The notes under the pieces were generated by a model, which saw only the letters and a program-made list of their open reading frames with translations, made no database searches and was not told the origin of the DNA. This document shows positions 37,713 to 45,353 of a DNA stretch of 45,353 nucleotides, piece by piece. A program made the translations under genes and the position numbers. The number at the start of each line of letters is the position of its first letter. Position 1 is the first letter of the stretch. The DNA lies in the NCBI GenBank assembly GCA_028873535.1, contig JAGWIJ010000010.1:1-45353 (forward strand), written 5' to 3'. The stretch is from Pseudomonadota bacterium. Lineage in GTDB: Bacteria > Pseudomonadota > Gammaproteobacteria > Burkholderiales > Ferrovaceae.

Positions 37713-37726
37713 TGAAAGCGCTTTCA
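37713..37726. promoter_or_regulatory. Perfect LacI-family operator upstream of GH17
   Basis: TGAAAGCGCTTTCA, about 70 bases upstream of the GH17 ATG on the minus strand and 9 bases downstream of the predicted -10 element. Confidence 0.85.
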
Positions 37727-37735
37727 TTTTTTTGT

Positions 37736-37764
37736 AGTCTAATGACGGGCAGGGCAAATGGCAA
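37736..37764 (-). promoter_or_regulatory. Predicted sigma-70 promoter of GH17
   Basis: On the minus strand, -35 TTGCCA (37759-37764), a 17-base spacer, and -10 TAGACT (37736-37741). The following A-rich run leads into the operator. Spacing is ideal and both hexamers match consensus at four of six positions. Confidence 0.6.
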
Positions 37765-37824
37765 GTCATGCATCCGCGTGCCCGAGCCCATCCTGACGCC
37801 ATCCCAACTTGCTGCGACGCAGCG

Positions 37825-37853
37825 TTGACGGATGACTCGACACTGCATAGGAT
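37825..37853 (+). promoter_or_regulatory. Predicted sigma-70 promoter of the Ig-repeat lipoprotein
   Basis: -35 TTGACG (37825-37830), a 17-base spacer and -10 TAGGAT (37848-37853). Two tandem operators follow at 16 and 40 bases after the -10. Transcription would start near 37860, leaving a leader of about 180 bases. Confidence 0.62.
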
Positions 37854-37868
37854 TCATTCGCGTCGCCA

Positions 37869-37906
37869 TGAAAGCGCTTTCACGTCAACATATGAAAGCG
37901 CTTTCA
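37869..37906. promoter_or_regulatory. Tandem pair of perfect LacI-family operators
   Basis: Two identical TGAAAGCGCTTTCA palindromes, at 37869-37882 and 37893-37906, are centred 24 bases apart, a little over two helical turns. They lie directly downstream of the predicted promoter for the lipoprotein at 38041. A paired site on one face of the helix suggests cooperative or especially tight repression. The rest of the 396-base gap 37645-38040 holds the two promoters and the GH17 operator; bases 37907-38028 show no further signal, and a strong GAGGAGG Shine-Dalgarno precedes 38041. Confidence 0.85.
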
Positions 37907-38040
37907 AATAATGACATCATCGACGTACCGCAAAGCGCGAGCCCCGGCAGCCCGCAGGGACGCGGGAGGTCTCCTCCCCGATCAACCTGGCGCCGCTTGG
38001 GTGACCTGCAGGCACAACGACAGACCTGAGGAGGTTCAAC

Positions 38041-39648
38041 ATGATTCGGTTCACCCAAGGATTTGCGCTCGCGGCAGCAGCAGCCGCTGCATTGTTGACA
38101 ACGGCGTGCGGCGGTGGCGGCACGCTGGCGACAGGGAGCACCAGCACGGCCGCAGCGCAGACCATCAACTTCTCCGCGCCGGCCACGTCGGCCGCTGCCG
38201 GGGCGACGGTCACACTGGCGGCGACTTCTACCTCCGGTCTTCCTGTCGCCTACTCGTCCACCACGACATCGGTCTGCACCGTGTCGGGCGATGTCGTGAC
38301 AGCCATCGCCGCGGGAACCTGCACCATCGTGGCCACCCAGGCCGGCAACGCCAGTTACGCTGCAGCCACAAGCGTGACGCAAAACTTTAGCATCACCTCG
38401 GGCCCGGCCGCGCAGACCATCACGTTCTCGCCACCCAGCACGGCGCTGGTGATCGGGGCCACTGCGACCCTGTCGGGAACCGCATCCTCGCAACTTCCGG
38501 TGTCTTATGCCTCCACCACGACGGGCGTTTGCACCGTCAACGGTGCCGTGGTCACGGGCGTCATGGCGGGTACCTGTTCGATCACCGCCAGCCAGGCCGG
38601 TAACAGCAGCTACCAGGCAGCGACGCCGGTCACCCAGAGCTTTGCAATCGGTCTCGACCCGCAGACCATCACCTTCAACACGCCGGCGGCCCCCAATGTC
38701 GGCAGCACCGGCACCCTGACAGCGACCGCCACTTCCGGCCTGACCGTGAGCTTCGCCTCCAGCACCCCCACCGTCTGCACCGTGTCGGGAACCACCCTGA
38801 GCGCCGTGGCCTCCGGAACCTGCACCGTCACCGCCAGCCAGAGCGGCAACGCAACCTATGCCGCAGCGGCCTCGGTGCCGCACACGATCACCATCGGCGC
38901 GCCTGCACCCGTGGCGTTCGCGAGCGGCTTTTCCAGCGGGGGCCTGACCGTGGAGGGGGGTGGCTATGGAGGCTACTCCGGCAGCAACCTGGACAACTTC
39001 AATTGCACCGGAGGCCCGAACTTTTGCGGCGGCGGGGCAACCGTGACATCGACCACGGTGACCGCAGCGCAGAGCTCCACCTACTACTACTACCAGACCC
39101 CATCGCCATCGACCGCCGAGTACGTGGGACTGTACGTCCAGGCGCCTGGAATCACCGCCCTCAGCACCACCGGCGACACCGCCGGCGTGGCGATCTCTGG
39201 CCAGACCACGATGACGTTCAACTTCAACGAGAATCCGGAGTGGTACAGCCAGGTCACGGGGGGCAGTCCTGCCAACCAGTTCATGGTTCAACTGACCCTG
39301 GGCAAGCTCTACACGCCTGTGGCAGGCCAACTGTGCCATATTCTCCTGCGCGCCGTCGTCGCCCCCACGACCGCCGGCAATGCGGCGTACACCATCCCGC
39401 TGTCGTCGTTCAGCGTGGCACAGACGTGTAATGTTGGCACTGCCACGAGCGCCGCGGCCGCGCTCGCACTGTCCCCAATCTCGCAGATCGACTTCCAGGG
39501 CGACAGCGGGGGCTCAGCAATCACTGTGGCCGGCACCGCCACCACCGCAAACACGACAGTGCCGGTGACGGTTCCGACCTCAGTCAGTTCCACCGGCAAG
39601 GTCTACCCAACCACGCTTTCGCTGAAAGGGGGCATCACCTTCCAATAA
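38041..39648 (+). CDS. Lipoprotein with three Ig-like repeats and a putative glucan-binding C-terminal domain
   Basis: A 535-residue lipoprotein (LLTTAC lipobox, C23). Residues about 40-118, 125-202 and 208-285 are three homologous beta-sandwich repeats of about 83 residues. Each begins QTI(N/T)F and carries two Cys exactly 15 residues apart (C79/C94, C164/C179, C246/C261), with the consensus VCTV-x-G, GTC-(T/S)-(I/V), AGN-x-(S/T)Y, as in bacterial Ig-like (Big/MBG-type) spacers. Residues about 290-535 form a different beta-rich domain related to the 34395-35282 lipoprotein. The architecture, a rigid stalk carrying a binding module, resembles Bacteroidetes SusE/SusF in principle but not in sequence. 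The promoter has two LacI operators, so it is glucan-induced. Function is inferred from architecture and context only. Confidence 0.75.
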   Translation: MIRFTQGFALAAAAAAALLTTACGGGGTLATGSTSTAAAQTINFSAPATSAAAGATVTLAATSTSGLPVAYSSTTTSVCTVSGDVVTAIAAGTCTIVATQAGNASYAAATSVTQNFSITSGPAAQTITFSPPSTALVIGATATLSGTASSQLPVSYASTTTGVCTVNGAVVTGVMAGTCSITASQAGNSSYQAATPVTQSFAIGLDPQTITFNTPAAPNVGSTGTLTATATSGLTVSFASSTPTVCTVSGTTLSAVASGTCTVTASQSGNATYAAAASVPHTITIGAPAPVAFASGFSSGGLTVEGGGYGGYSGSNLDNFNCTGGPNFCGGGATVTSTTVTAAQSSTYYYYQTPSPSTAEYVGLYVQAPGITALSTTGDTAGVAISGQTTMTFNFNENPEWYSQVTGGSPANQFMVQLTLGKLYTPVAGQLCHILLRAVVAPTTAGNAAYTIPLSSFSVAQTCNVGTATSAAAALALSPISQIDFQGDSGGSAITVAGTATTANTTVPVTVPTSVSSTGKVYPTTLSLKGGITFQ

Positions 39649-39673
39649 GGAAGCATTCCGGCACCGTCAGACC

Positions 39674-39694
39674 AGGGGGCCCTACGGGGCCCCT
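39674..39694 (+). terminator. Candidate terminator after the Ig-repeat lipoprotein
   Basis: A GC-rich stem (AGGGG-G-CCC, loop TAC, GGG-G-CCCCT; one mismatched pair) starts 26 bases after the stop and is followed by TTTCCGCTTT. The T-run is interrupted, so termination efficiency is uncertain. The remainder of the gap 39649-39919 shows no gene. Confidence 0.5.
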
Positions 39695-39919
39695 TTCCGC
39701 TTTCAGGCGCTTCCCGGGGAGGATGCGCGCGCGCGGCACCGCGCACGGCATGACAGGCAGGAGGACTCCGGTCTCCAAATTTTTCCGGCATTCGACCGCC
39801 ATTGTTGCACTGCGCAGCAAATCGGGCATTGAAGAAAGCGCTGCCGCAGTCGTTACTGAGGATTGAGGCAAGCCGCCGGCGATCGCGGCCCCGACAACCC
39901 ATCCCGGAGGACAGGTTCC

Positions 39920-40369
39920 ATGCGTCAGTTTCTGGTGGCAGCGTGCTTGGCAACGGCGACATTGCACTGTGTCGCTGAGGAATTCGCGACCGCGGCAGAT
40001 GCCGAAAAAATGGTCCACAAGGCCGTCAAGGCCCTGGGCAGCGGGGACCAGGCCAAGGTCTTCGCCGAGATCAACGACAAGAAGCCGGCCTGGGTCGAGC
40101 GCGACCTCTACGTGATGGTCTACGACATGCAGGGCAAGGTGCTGGCGCACGGCCAGAATCCCAAGATGGTCGGCAAGGACCTGCTCGAGATGAAGGACGC
40201 CGACGGCAAAGCCTTCGTCAAGGAGCGCGTCGAACTGGCGGCCGCCAAGGGCAAGTTCTGGCAGGAATACAAGTTCACCGATCCGGTGACCAAGAAGATC
40301 CTGCCCAAATCCGCCTATTGCGAAAAGGCCAATGAGGCCGTGGTGTGCGCCGGCATCTACAAACGCTGA
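39920..40369 (+). CDS. Periplasmic single-Cache domain protein
   Basis: A 149-residue exported protein: signal peptide ([21 protein letters not shown]) and one Cache/PAS-like sensory domain with the helix [25 protein letters not shown] and the strands [62 protein letters not shown]. The ending C-x8-C ([16 protein letters not shown]) may form a disulfide. Cache domains bind small molecules such as carboxylates. It has no membrane or output domain and lies 37 bases before a chemoreceptor, so it may present a ligand to it (inference). ATG 39920 is chosen for the signal peptide and the GGAGGA Shine-Dalgarno. Confidence 0.85.
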   Translation: MRQFLVAACLATATLHCVAEEFATAADAEKMVHKAVKALGSGDQAKVFAEINDKKPAWVERDLYVMVYDMQGKVLAHGQNPKMVGKDLLEMKDADGKAFVKERVELAAAKGKFWQEYKFTDPVTKKILPKSAYCEKANEAVVCAGIYKR

Positions 40370-40406
40370 ACCCGACTGCGGCCCCTCGCGGTCGCGGGAG
40401 CACCTG

Positions 40407-42023
40407 ATGAAACTCTCCAGCAAGGTCATCGCCGCACCGGCGGTGGCGATCGGATTCCTGCTCCTCGTCGGCGCGATCTCCCTGATCGGGGCGGCCGGAC
40501 GCGGTCGCGTGCTCGACGACATCTACCTGAACCGCTTCGCCGGCTATCGCGGCAATGCCGAGATTGCGCAGCAACTCGCGGATTCGCACATGCAGGCGTA
40601 TCGCCTCATCACCTGGATGAACGGCTCCAACGACGCCAAGGTCAGGCAACTGACAGAAGCCCTGGCCCGGGATCTCGGTGCGGCCGACCAGGCCGTGGCG
40701 ACCCAACTGGCACGACCGGATGCCGACCCGGAGAGCCACGCGGCGCTGGAACGGATCCGTCCGCAGCTCGCCAAGTACCGCAAGAATGTGCTGCAGGCAC
40801 TCGATATCGCCACCGCGGACGCCGCCATGGGCGCCAGCGCACTGCAGGTGGCCGACGAAGAGTTCCAGTCGATCAACAAGGACCTGCACGCCTCCGTCGC
40901 GGCCCAGTTATCGGCCGCGCAGAGCGGCTATGACGGTGCGACCACGTCCGGGCAGCGCGAGCTGATCCTGGAATGCGTGCTGCTGCTGGTTGCCGTCGGC
41001 ACCAGCCTCTGGGTCGGATTCGCTTTCACCGGCTCCATTCTCAAGCCAGTCCACGCGGCTGCCCGCATCTCGCAAGCGATCTCCGGCGGTGACCTGACGG
41101 TCACGGCCCAGGCATCCGGCAACGACGAGGTCGCCGCCCTCGCGCAGTCGCTCGAAAGCATGCGTGGCAAGCTGTCCGGCATGGTGTCCTCGCTGCGCGG
41201 CAACGCCGACCGGGTCACCCACCAGGGCGAGGGCATGAGCCGATCCGCCGACGCGCTCGCAGAGTCCGCCGCCGTGCAAAGCCGCGAAGCGCAATCGGTG
41301 GCCGCCACCATCGAACAGATCGCGCAGGGCATGGCCCAGATGGCCGAGCATGCCGGCGCAGCGCGCGAGGTCTCTAACGCCGCGGGCAGCGCCACACGCG
41401 AAGGACGCGAAGTCCTGGCGGCCACCCTGGGCGAAATCCGCAAGGTCGCGGATACCGTGCAGACCGTCGCTGGCACCATTGAGAAACTGGGACAGGAGTT
41501 CGGCCAGATCTCGGGCATCGTCACGGTCATCAAGGAGGTCGCCGAACAGACCAACCTGCTGGCGCTCAATGCGGCCATCGAGGCCGCCCGCGCGGGCGAC
41601 CAGGGACGCGGATTCGCCGTCGTCGCCGACGAGGTCCGCAAGCTGGCCGAGCGCACCGCCCAGTCGACCCGGCAGATTTCCCAATCCATCGACACCGTCC
41701 AGACGCGCGCAAGTCAGGCCGTAGGCGAGATGGGACGCGCCGTCGAAGTCGCTGCCGCCGGCGTCGACCTGGCCACGCGCGCCGATGCGTCGAACGAACG
41801 CGTGGCACGCGGCACCGAGGCGCTGGCTGCTGCGGTGGACTCCATCGACACGTCGCTGACCGAGCAGAACACTGCCTTCCAGGATATCGCCAGCCGCGTT
41901 GCGAACATCGTGCGCATGTCGGAACGCAACAGCAGCGCTGCCGGGGATTCGGCCGCCGCCGCCAAAGTGCTGCATGAACTCGCGCAGTCGGTGCGCGGCG
42001 AAATCAGCCGCTTCCGCACCTGA
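40407..42023 (+). CDS. Methyl-accepting chemotaxis protein, Tsr/Tar-like with 4HB sensor
   Basis: A 538-residue chemoreceptor. TM1 spans about 8-30. The periplasmic four-helix-bundle-type region (about 31-185) is helical and Ala/Gln-rich. TM2 spans about 190-212, followed by a HAMP domain ([42 protein letters not shown]). The signalling domain has the tip [40 protein letters not shown]. It lacks a C-terminal CheR-tethering pentapeptide. ATG 40407 has a GGGAG Shine-Dalgarno and follows the Cache-protein gene in the same direction, so the two are probably cotranscribed. Ligand unknown. Confidence 0.92.
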   Translation: MKLSSKVIAAPAVAIGFLLLVGAISLIGAAGRGRVLDDIYLNRFAGYRGNAEIAQQLADSHMQAYRLITWMNGSNDAKVRQLTEALARDLGAADQAVATQLARPDADPESHAALERIRPQLAKYRKNVLQALDIATADAAMGASALQVADEEFQSINKDLHASVAAQLSAAQSGYDGATTSGQRELILECVLLLVAVGTSLWVGFAFTGSILKPVHAAARISQAISGGDLTVTAQASGNDEVAALAQSLESMRGKLSGMVSSLRGNADRVTHQGEGMSRSADALAESAAVQSREAQSVAATIEQIAQGMAQMAEHAGAAREVSNAAGSATREGREVLAATLGEIRKVADTVQTVAGTIEKLGQEFGQISGIVTVIKEVAEQTNLLALNAAIEAARAGDQGRGFAVVADEVRKLAERTAQSTRQISQSIDTVQTRASQAVGEMGRAVEVAAAGVDLATRADASNERVARGTEALAAAVDSIDTSLTEQNTAFQDIASRVANIVRMSERNSSAAGDSAAAAKVLHELAQSVRGEISRFRT

Positions 42024-42044
42024 GCGAAGGCGGCACTCCCGTCC

Positions 42045-44522
42045 TCAGGTGGCGATGGCAGCCGCTGCACGGCCAGGCATGGCCGGTTGAACATGCGGCG
42101 TTGCGCACTGCGCACCCTCCGCGATGAACGCCGCAATCGCCAATGCCCGCCGGCGACGCAAATCGTCGTGGCGCATCACCCAAGTGGTGAGTTCCCGGGT
42201 GAACTGCAGCAGACAGCCAAAGCGTAACCATTCCGGCAGACGCGCTTCCTCAGCCGCAGCCAAGGCAGCGTGCCGCCGGTAGGCATCGATGAAAGCCCGG
42301 CAACGCGCGAAGTCGACCTGCTCGATGTGCTGCTCGGCCAGCGCGAAGCTGATGCTGCCATCGACCACATCCGACAGGCGCGGCGCGAACAGGGCGTTGT
42401 CGAAGTCGAATAGCGACACCTCGCCGTCAGCATGGACCACCACATTGCGCGGCTTCACGTCACCGTGGCAATGCAGGCGCACTTCGGTTCCGATCAGCGC
42501 GGCCAGGGCGGCAGGATCGGCGTAATGCGCAGCAATCGGCGCTAAGGCCGCACAGGCGGCGACCAGATCCTCCGGCAGCCCCGCAGTCTGGCGTGAACGC
42601 TCGAAGTAGGGCAGCCAGATCGCGCACAGGTCCTCGTAGGGAAAGGCCTCGGACAGCGCCAGCGGCGCGCCCAGCTGCACGCAATGCATCTTTGCGAGAG
42701 CCGCGGCGGCCGCGTCGATGGGGTAGTCGAGCGTTTCGCACACCGTGCCCTCGAAGCGCTCGAACAGGATGGCCTCGTGACCCTCGATCGCCGCCGTCAG
42801 CCCCACGCGCGCCGGGATCACCGCGGGTGTCCGGATACCGCGTGCACGCAGCGCCTCGATCAGGGCCGCCTCGTAGCGCGCATGCTCGCCGAGCCGGCGC
42901 CGGCTGTATGTTCCGGCATCCAGGCTGAGCTTGAGAACCAGCGCCTGATCGCCATTGGCGACAGCGTAGACGCGATTACCGGTCGGCTCAAGCATGCGCG
43001 TGACCCGGGGTGCCGGCATCGCATAGTGCTTCGCCAGCGCAGCGGCAATCGCGCCCTCTTCGTCAGGCGGCGCGCTGCGCTCGTAGACCTGACAGGCATT
43101 GAAGGACTTGAGGAAGGCATCGCGCTCGGCGGGATCACAACGCGACGGCAGGAACACGTAGGCCTCCAGCAGATGCTGGGTGAAGTCGATCGACGGCCAC
43201 GATTCTGCCCACGCCCCCAGGCCGTCCGGCAGCGGCAGTTCCCCCAGGTGGTAAACGGCGCACCCGTTGTTGGACGCCTTCTCCATGTAACAGCTCCAGC
43301 TGGCGGGCAGGTCGGCTTCACAAGCCGGGTCGATCTCGATCAGCATGTCGATGTCGGAGCCGGCCTTGACCAGCCTGCGATAGACAAACGGCACCTCGTA
43401 GCGCCCCATGTCGCCGCGCAGCGCCGAGCCCATCAGATGGATGCGCGTGACGGCCTTCAGCGAGGCGACCGTGTCGCGCACATGCTGGTGCATGCTGGCG
43501 ATCAGCGCCTGTTGCTGTTCGGCCGGGTAGACCTGCTTGCGCGGCTTGACGAAGCCCAGTTGCAGACTGTCGAGGAGGTCGAACCAGCGACGGTAAACCG
43601 CCTGCGCCCGCGCTGCCGGCGCGGTGCCGTCCGGCGCACGCCAGGGAAAAATCACCCGCTGCTCGGCAGGCGAATAGAACCACGCCTGCAGGTCATCGTC
43701 GACGGGACGCGCCTCGCCCTTCCGCAGGGCAAAATGCAGGTCCATGACCTGGCAGCCCATGTGGTTCAGTTCGTTCGGGTCCATGGCCGGCCCCTGACTC
43801 GCCAGGTAATCGGCCAGACGCACCGTGGCACGTCGGGCGCGCTGCTGCGCATAGTCGGCCGCGGCCTTTTGCCGGTCCTCGACCAGGCTGACCGCCAGAC
43901 GCGGACCGCGCAACAGGAGGCCCGCCGCTGCTCCATCCGGAGCGAAGCCGATCGCCTTGAGGATGGCCTGCACCTTGGCCAGGTGGTAAGGCGGCACCCG
44001 CAGCGCCAGCGCTTTGCCGGGCGCATTGCCCTGTGCAAAACCGAAATCGATGTCATTGGCCAGCAGGAGCGCCACCACCTCGTCGTAGCTCGCCGCATAC
44101 GGCCCGTCGATATCCAGAGCCCGAAACACCCCGGCCAGCGCGCGGAATTCGTCATCCGTCAGCAGCAGCTTGTGATTGCGCACATGCAGGTGGTAGCCGT
44201 CCGAGCATTCCTCGAGCGAAACCCGGCGCGGGTGATATCGCACGGGATGGCGTAAGCGCGCCTCGGTCCAGATCCGGACCTCGCCATGATTGGCATTGGG
44301 CAGCACGCCATCGCGATAGTCGCGTGCCTGGATGATCGCCATCAGTTCCTGCGCCTGGGCGGTAAAGGCCTTCAGGATGTCCTCGAACTCGTCGCGACTG
44401 AGTTCGATGCGCAGGTCCCGATAGTGGATATGGATGTTTTCCTCCATATCCAGGAAGAAGGTGTGGTGCTTCGGTGGGCCGAGCAGGTCACCCCGAAACA
44501 GGACTTTTTTGATGATACCCAT
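42045..44522 (-). CDS. Nucleotidyltransferase-phosphotransferase fusion protein of unknown function
   Basis: An 825-residue cytoplasmic protein. Residues 1-135 hold two similar segments, IHIHYRDLRIELSRDEF (30-46) and YHLHVRNHKLLLTDDEF (110-126), a domain I cannot name. Residues 140-240 resemble a sugar or substrate-binding helper region. Residues 340-480 contain a Pol-beta-like nucleotidyltransferase: LMGSALRGDMGRYEVPF and AGSDIDMLIEID, with G365-S366 and the metal pair D390/D392. Residues 505-800 form an APH/choline-kinase-like phosphotransferase: K531 (ALVLKLS), CHGDVKPRN (H686, D688, N693) and LFDFDNA (D706, D708). All catalytic signatures are intact. The start is 30 bases after the stop of the repeat-protein gene, with a GAGGAG Shine-Dalgarno, so the two form a unit. 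It may activate and transfer a small head group to a polymer or protein. The substrate is unknown. Confidence 0.72.
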   Translation of the reverse strand: MGIIKKVLFRGDLLGPPKHHTFFLDMEENIHIHYRDLRIELSRDEFEDILKAFTAQAQELMAIIQARDYRDGVLPNANHGEVRIWTEARLRHPVRYHPRRVSLEECSDGYHLHVRNHKLLLTDDEFRALAGVFRALDIDGPYAASYDEVVALLLANDIDFGFAQGNAPGKALALRVPPYHLAKVQAILKAIGFAPDGAAAGLLLRGPRLAVSLVEDRQKAAADYAQQRARRATVRLADYLASQGPAMDPNELNHMGCQVMDLHFALRKGEARPVDDDLQAWFYSPAEQRVIFPWRAPDGTAPAARAQAVYRRWFDLLDSLQLGFVKPRKQVYPAEQQQALIASMHQHVRDTVASLKAVTRIHLMGSALRGDMGRYEVPFVYRRLVKAGSDIDMLIEIDPACEADLPASWSCYMEKASNNGCAVYHLGELPLPDGLGAWAESWPSIDFTQHLLEAYVFLPSRCDPAERDAFLKSFNACQVYERSAPPDEEGAIAAALAKHYAMPAPRVTRMLEPTGNRVYAVANGDQALVLKLSLDAGTYSRRRLGEHARYEAALIEALRARGIRTPAVIPARVGLTAAIEGHEAILFERFEGTVCETLDYPIDAAAAALAKMHCVQLGAPLALSEAFPYEDLCAIWLPYFERSRQTAGLPEDLVAACAALAPIAAHYADPAALAALIGTEVRLHCHGDVKPRNVVVHADGEVSLFDFDNALFAPRLSDVVDGSISFALAEQHIEQVDFARCRAFIDAYRRHAALAAAEEARLPEWLRFGCLLQFTRELTTWVMRHDDLRRRRALAIAAFIAEGAQCATPHVQPAMPGRAAAAIAT

Positions 44523-44552
44523 CCGTGAAGACGCTCCTCGATCAATGGCCGA

Positions 44553-45353
44553 TCACCAGTCGGTCTTGCCGCTGTGATCCTGATGCAGGTGGGAAAGGTC
44601 CGGAGCCGGCGCGCCGTGGTCGTCATGCAAACCCGTATCGCCGTGGTGCGCGCCCGGCGCCGTGCCGGGGTGGCCTTCGATATCGCTTGTCCAGTCACCT
44701 GCCCCCGCCGCGACATGACTTCCCAGGCCATGCTCTGCATCGATGGCATCGGTCCAGCTGGAGGCGGCCAGGTGTGTTGACGAGTCGTGGGCGGTACCAA
44801 TGTCCCCAAAATGGAACAGGTCGCTCGCACCTGCGTCGTGATTGCCAGGATCAAGCACAACAGCATGCTCTGTCGACACTGCATGCCCCTCTGCGGACAT
44901 GGCAGCACCGGTCAGATGAGAATCCGGCGCCTGGGCCAGGCTCGCGTGCGAGCCGTCGGAAGGGCTGACAGTCACGCAGTGCTCGGAGGCTGCAGCAGTA
45001 CTCGGCAAGGCTGCGTGATCACCAGGCGCGCTGGATTGCGGTGCCGTCTCCGGGTGTGGTGGGGTCGCAGTGTGCGGAACCGTCGGTGTGTGCGGCGGCG
45101 TCGCGGTCGTCGGATGTGTGGCCGTATGCGGCGGCGTTGATGTATGCGGAACTGTCGACGTGTGTGGCGGCGTCGCGGTCTTCGGATGTGTTGCCGTATG
45201 CGGCGGCGTTGATGTATGCGGAGCCGTTGCCGTGTGCGGTGGCGTTGCGGTCTTCGGATGCGTGGCCGTGTGCGGTGGGGTCGCAGTGTGCGGAGCCGTC
45301 GACGTATGCGGCGGTGTCGCAGTCTTCGGATGCGTGGTCGTATGGGGCGGCGT
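44553..45353 (-). CDS. Thr/Pro/His-rich repeat protein (partial, C-terminal part)
   Basis: The visible 266 residues are the C-terminal end; the gene begins outside the right edge. Residues encoded at 45066-45353 are four 24-residue units, each made of four hexapeptides of the form T-x-T-x-P-(H/K), for example TATHPK, TATPPH, TSTVPH and TSTPPH. The remaining 170 residues are rich in His, Asp, Ser and Gly (HEHAVVLDPGNHDAGASDLF-like) and end HLHQDHSGKTDW. No enzyme motif or membrane helix is visible. Such extended Pro/Thr rods with His side chains occur in surface stalks and metal-binding proteins; neither is proven. It is immediately upstream of the nucleotidyltransferase-kinase gene and probably cotranscribed. 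I see no homology to a named family. Confidence 0.72.
   Translation of the reverse strand, partial: TPPHTTTHPKTATPPHTSTAPHTATPPHTATHPKTATPPHTATAPHTSTPPHTATHPKTATPPHTSTVPHTSTPPHTATHPTTATPPHTPTVPHTATPPHPETAPQSSAPGDHAALPSTAAASEHCVTVSPSDGSHASLAQAPDSHLTGAAMSAEGHAVSTEHAVVLDPGNHDAGASDLFHFGDIGTAHDSSTHLAASSWTDAIDAEHGLGSHVAAGAGDWTSDIEGHPGTAPGAHHGDTGLHDDHGAPAPDLSHLHQDHSGKTDW
45066..45353 (-). repeat. Tandem 72-base coding repeat, four copies, continuing past the edge
   Basis: Four in-frame 72-base units encode 24 residues each, with differences mostly at single positions (A/S, V/A, K/T). The 72-base unit is itself built from four 18-base subunits. The high identity at DNA level points to recent expansion by slippage or recombination. 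Confidence 0.85.

Noticed and set aside
38160-38900. Repeated segments considered as a mobile or intergenic repeat
   Set aside because: They are diverged protein repeats inside one continuous gene.
37885-39339. Open frame of 484 codons on the minus strand, Gly/Arg/Ala-rich
   Set aside because: Antisense to the Ig-repeat lipoprotein; the apparent repeats are the reverse of its coding repeats.
42684-44255. Open frame of 523 codons on the plus strand
   Set aside because: Antisense to the nucleotidyltransferase-kinase gene, which has intact catalytic motifs.
45066-45353. Regular repeats considered as a CRISPR array
   Set aside because: The units are contiguous, in frame and without unique spacers; they encode a hexapeptide ladder.

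Overview
The window (about 45 kb, very GC-rich) looks like the chromosome of a betaproteobacterium, most likely Burkholderiales. The evidence is the divergent suhB/trmJ pair with a lone iscA, a TctD/TctE-type two-component system, betaproteobacterial-style metal-efflux operons, and strongly GC-biased third codon positions that open long false frames opposite nearly every gene. This placement is inferred from gene content and was not searched.

Layout. 1-4816 (minus): a heavy-metal RND efflux operon (adaptor, pump, partial NodT-type outer-membrane channel) whose pump has the DFGxxVDG motif of divalent-cation pumps. 4946-7516: divergent cell-envelope glycosyltransferases, a WecG/TagA-type enzyme fused to a STAS-like domain and a membrane GT2. 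7566-10059: housekeeping genes suhB, trmJ, iscA and a DUF3429 protein. 10112-12819 (minus): histidine kinase, response regulator and YceI. 13104-14624: a chemoreceptor with a polytopic, His-containing membrane input domain. 14625-15096: a broken orphan antitoxin gene and a near-perfect LexA (SOS) box in front of a PA0069-type radical SAM gene. 16310-23626 (minus): a Cus-type Cu/Ag efflux operon (CzcI-like protein, CusC, CusB, CusA and an unrecognised secreted protein) joined by ATGA overlaps.

23775-39648 is a beta-1,3-glucan (laminarin-like) utilisation locus. It holds a LacI regulator, a GH81 endo-glucanase, a GH17 enzyme, a GH1 beta-glucosidase, a complete ABC sugar importer, an outer-membrane porin, an alpha/beta hydrolase and two lipoproteins that appear to share a C-terminal domain. 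Five perfect copies of TGAAAGCGCTTTCA and one variant lie at the promoters of the locus, each at or just downstream of a recognisable -35/-10 pair where one is visible. The simplest model is extracellular or surface cleavage by GH81 and GH17, glucan capture by the two lipoproteins, passage through the porin, import by the ABC system and cytoplasmic hydrolysis by GH1, all repressed by the LacI protein.

39920-42023: a single-Cache periplasmic protein followed by a conventional 4HB chemoreceptor. 42045-45353 (minus): a probable two-gene unit made of a Thr/Pro/His-rich repeat protein (N-terminus outside the window) and an 825-residue protein joining a novel N-terminal region, a Pol-beta-like nucleotidyltransferase and an APH-like kinase. 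This last pair, the paired glucan-locus lipoproteins and the SOS-box radical SAM gene are the parts least explained by known systems.
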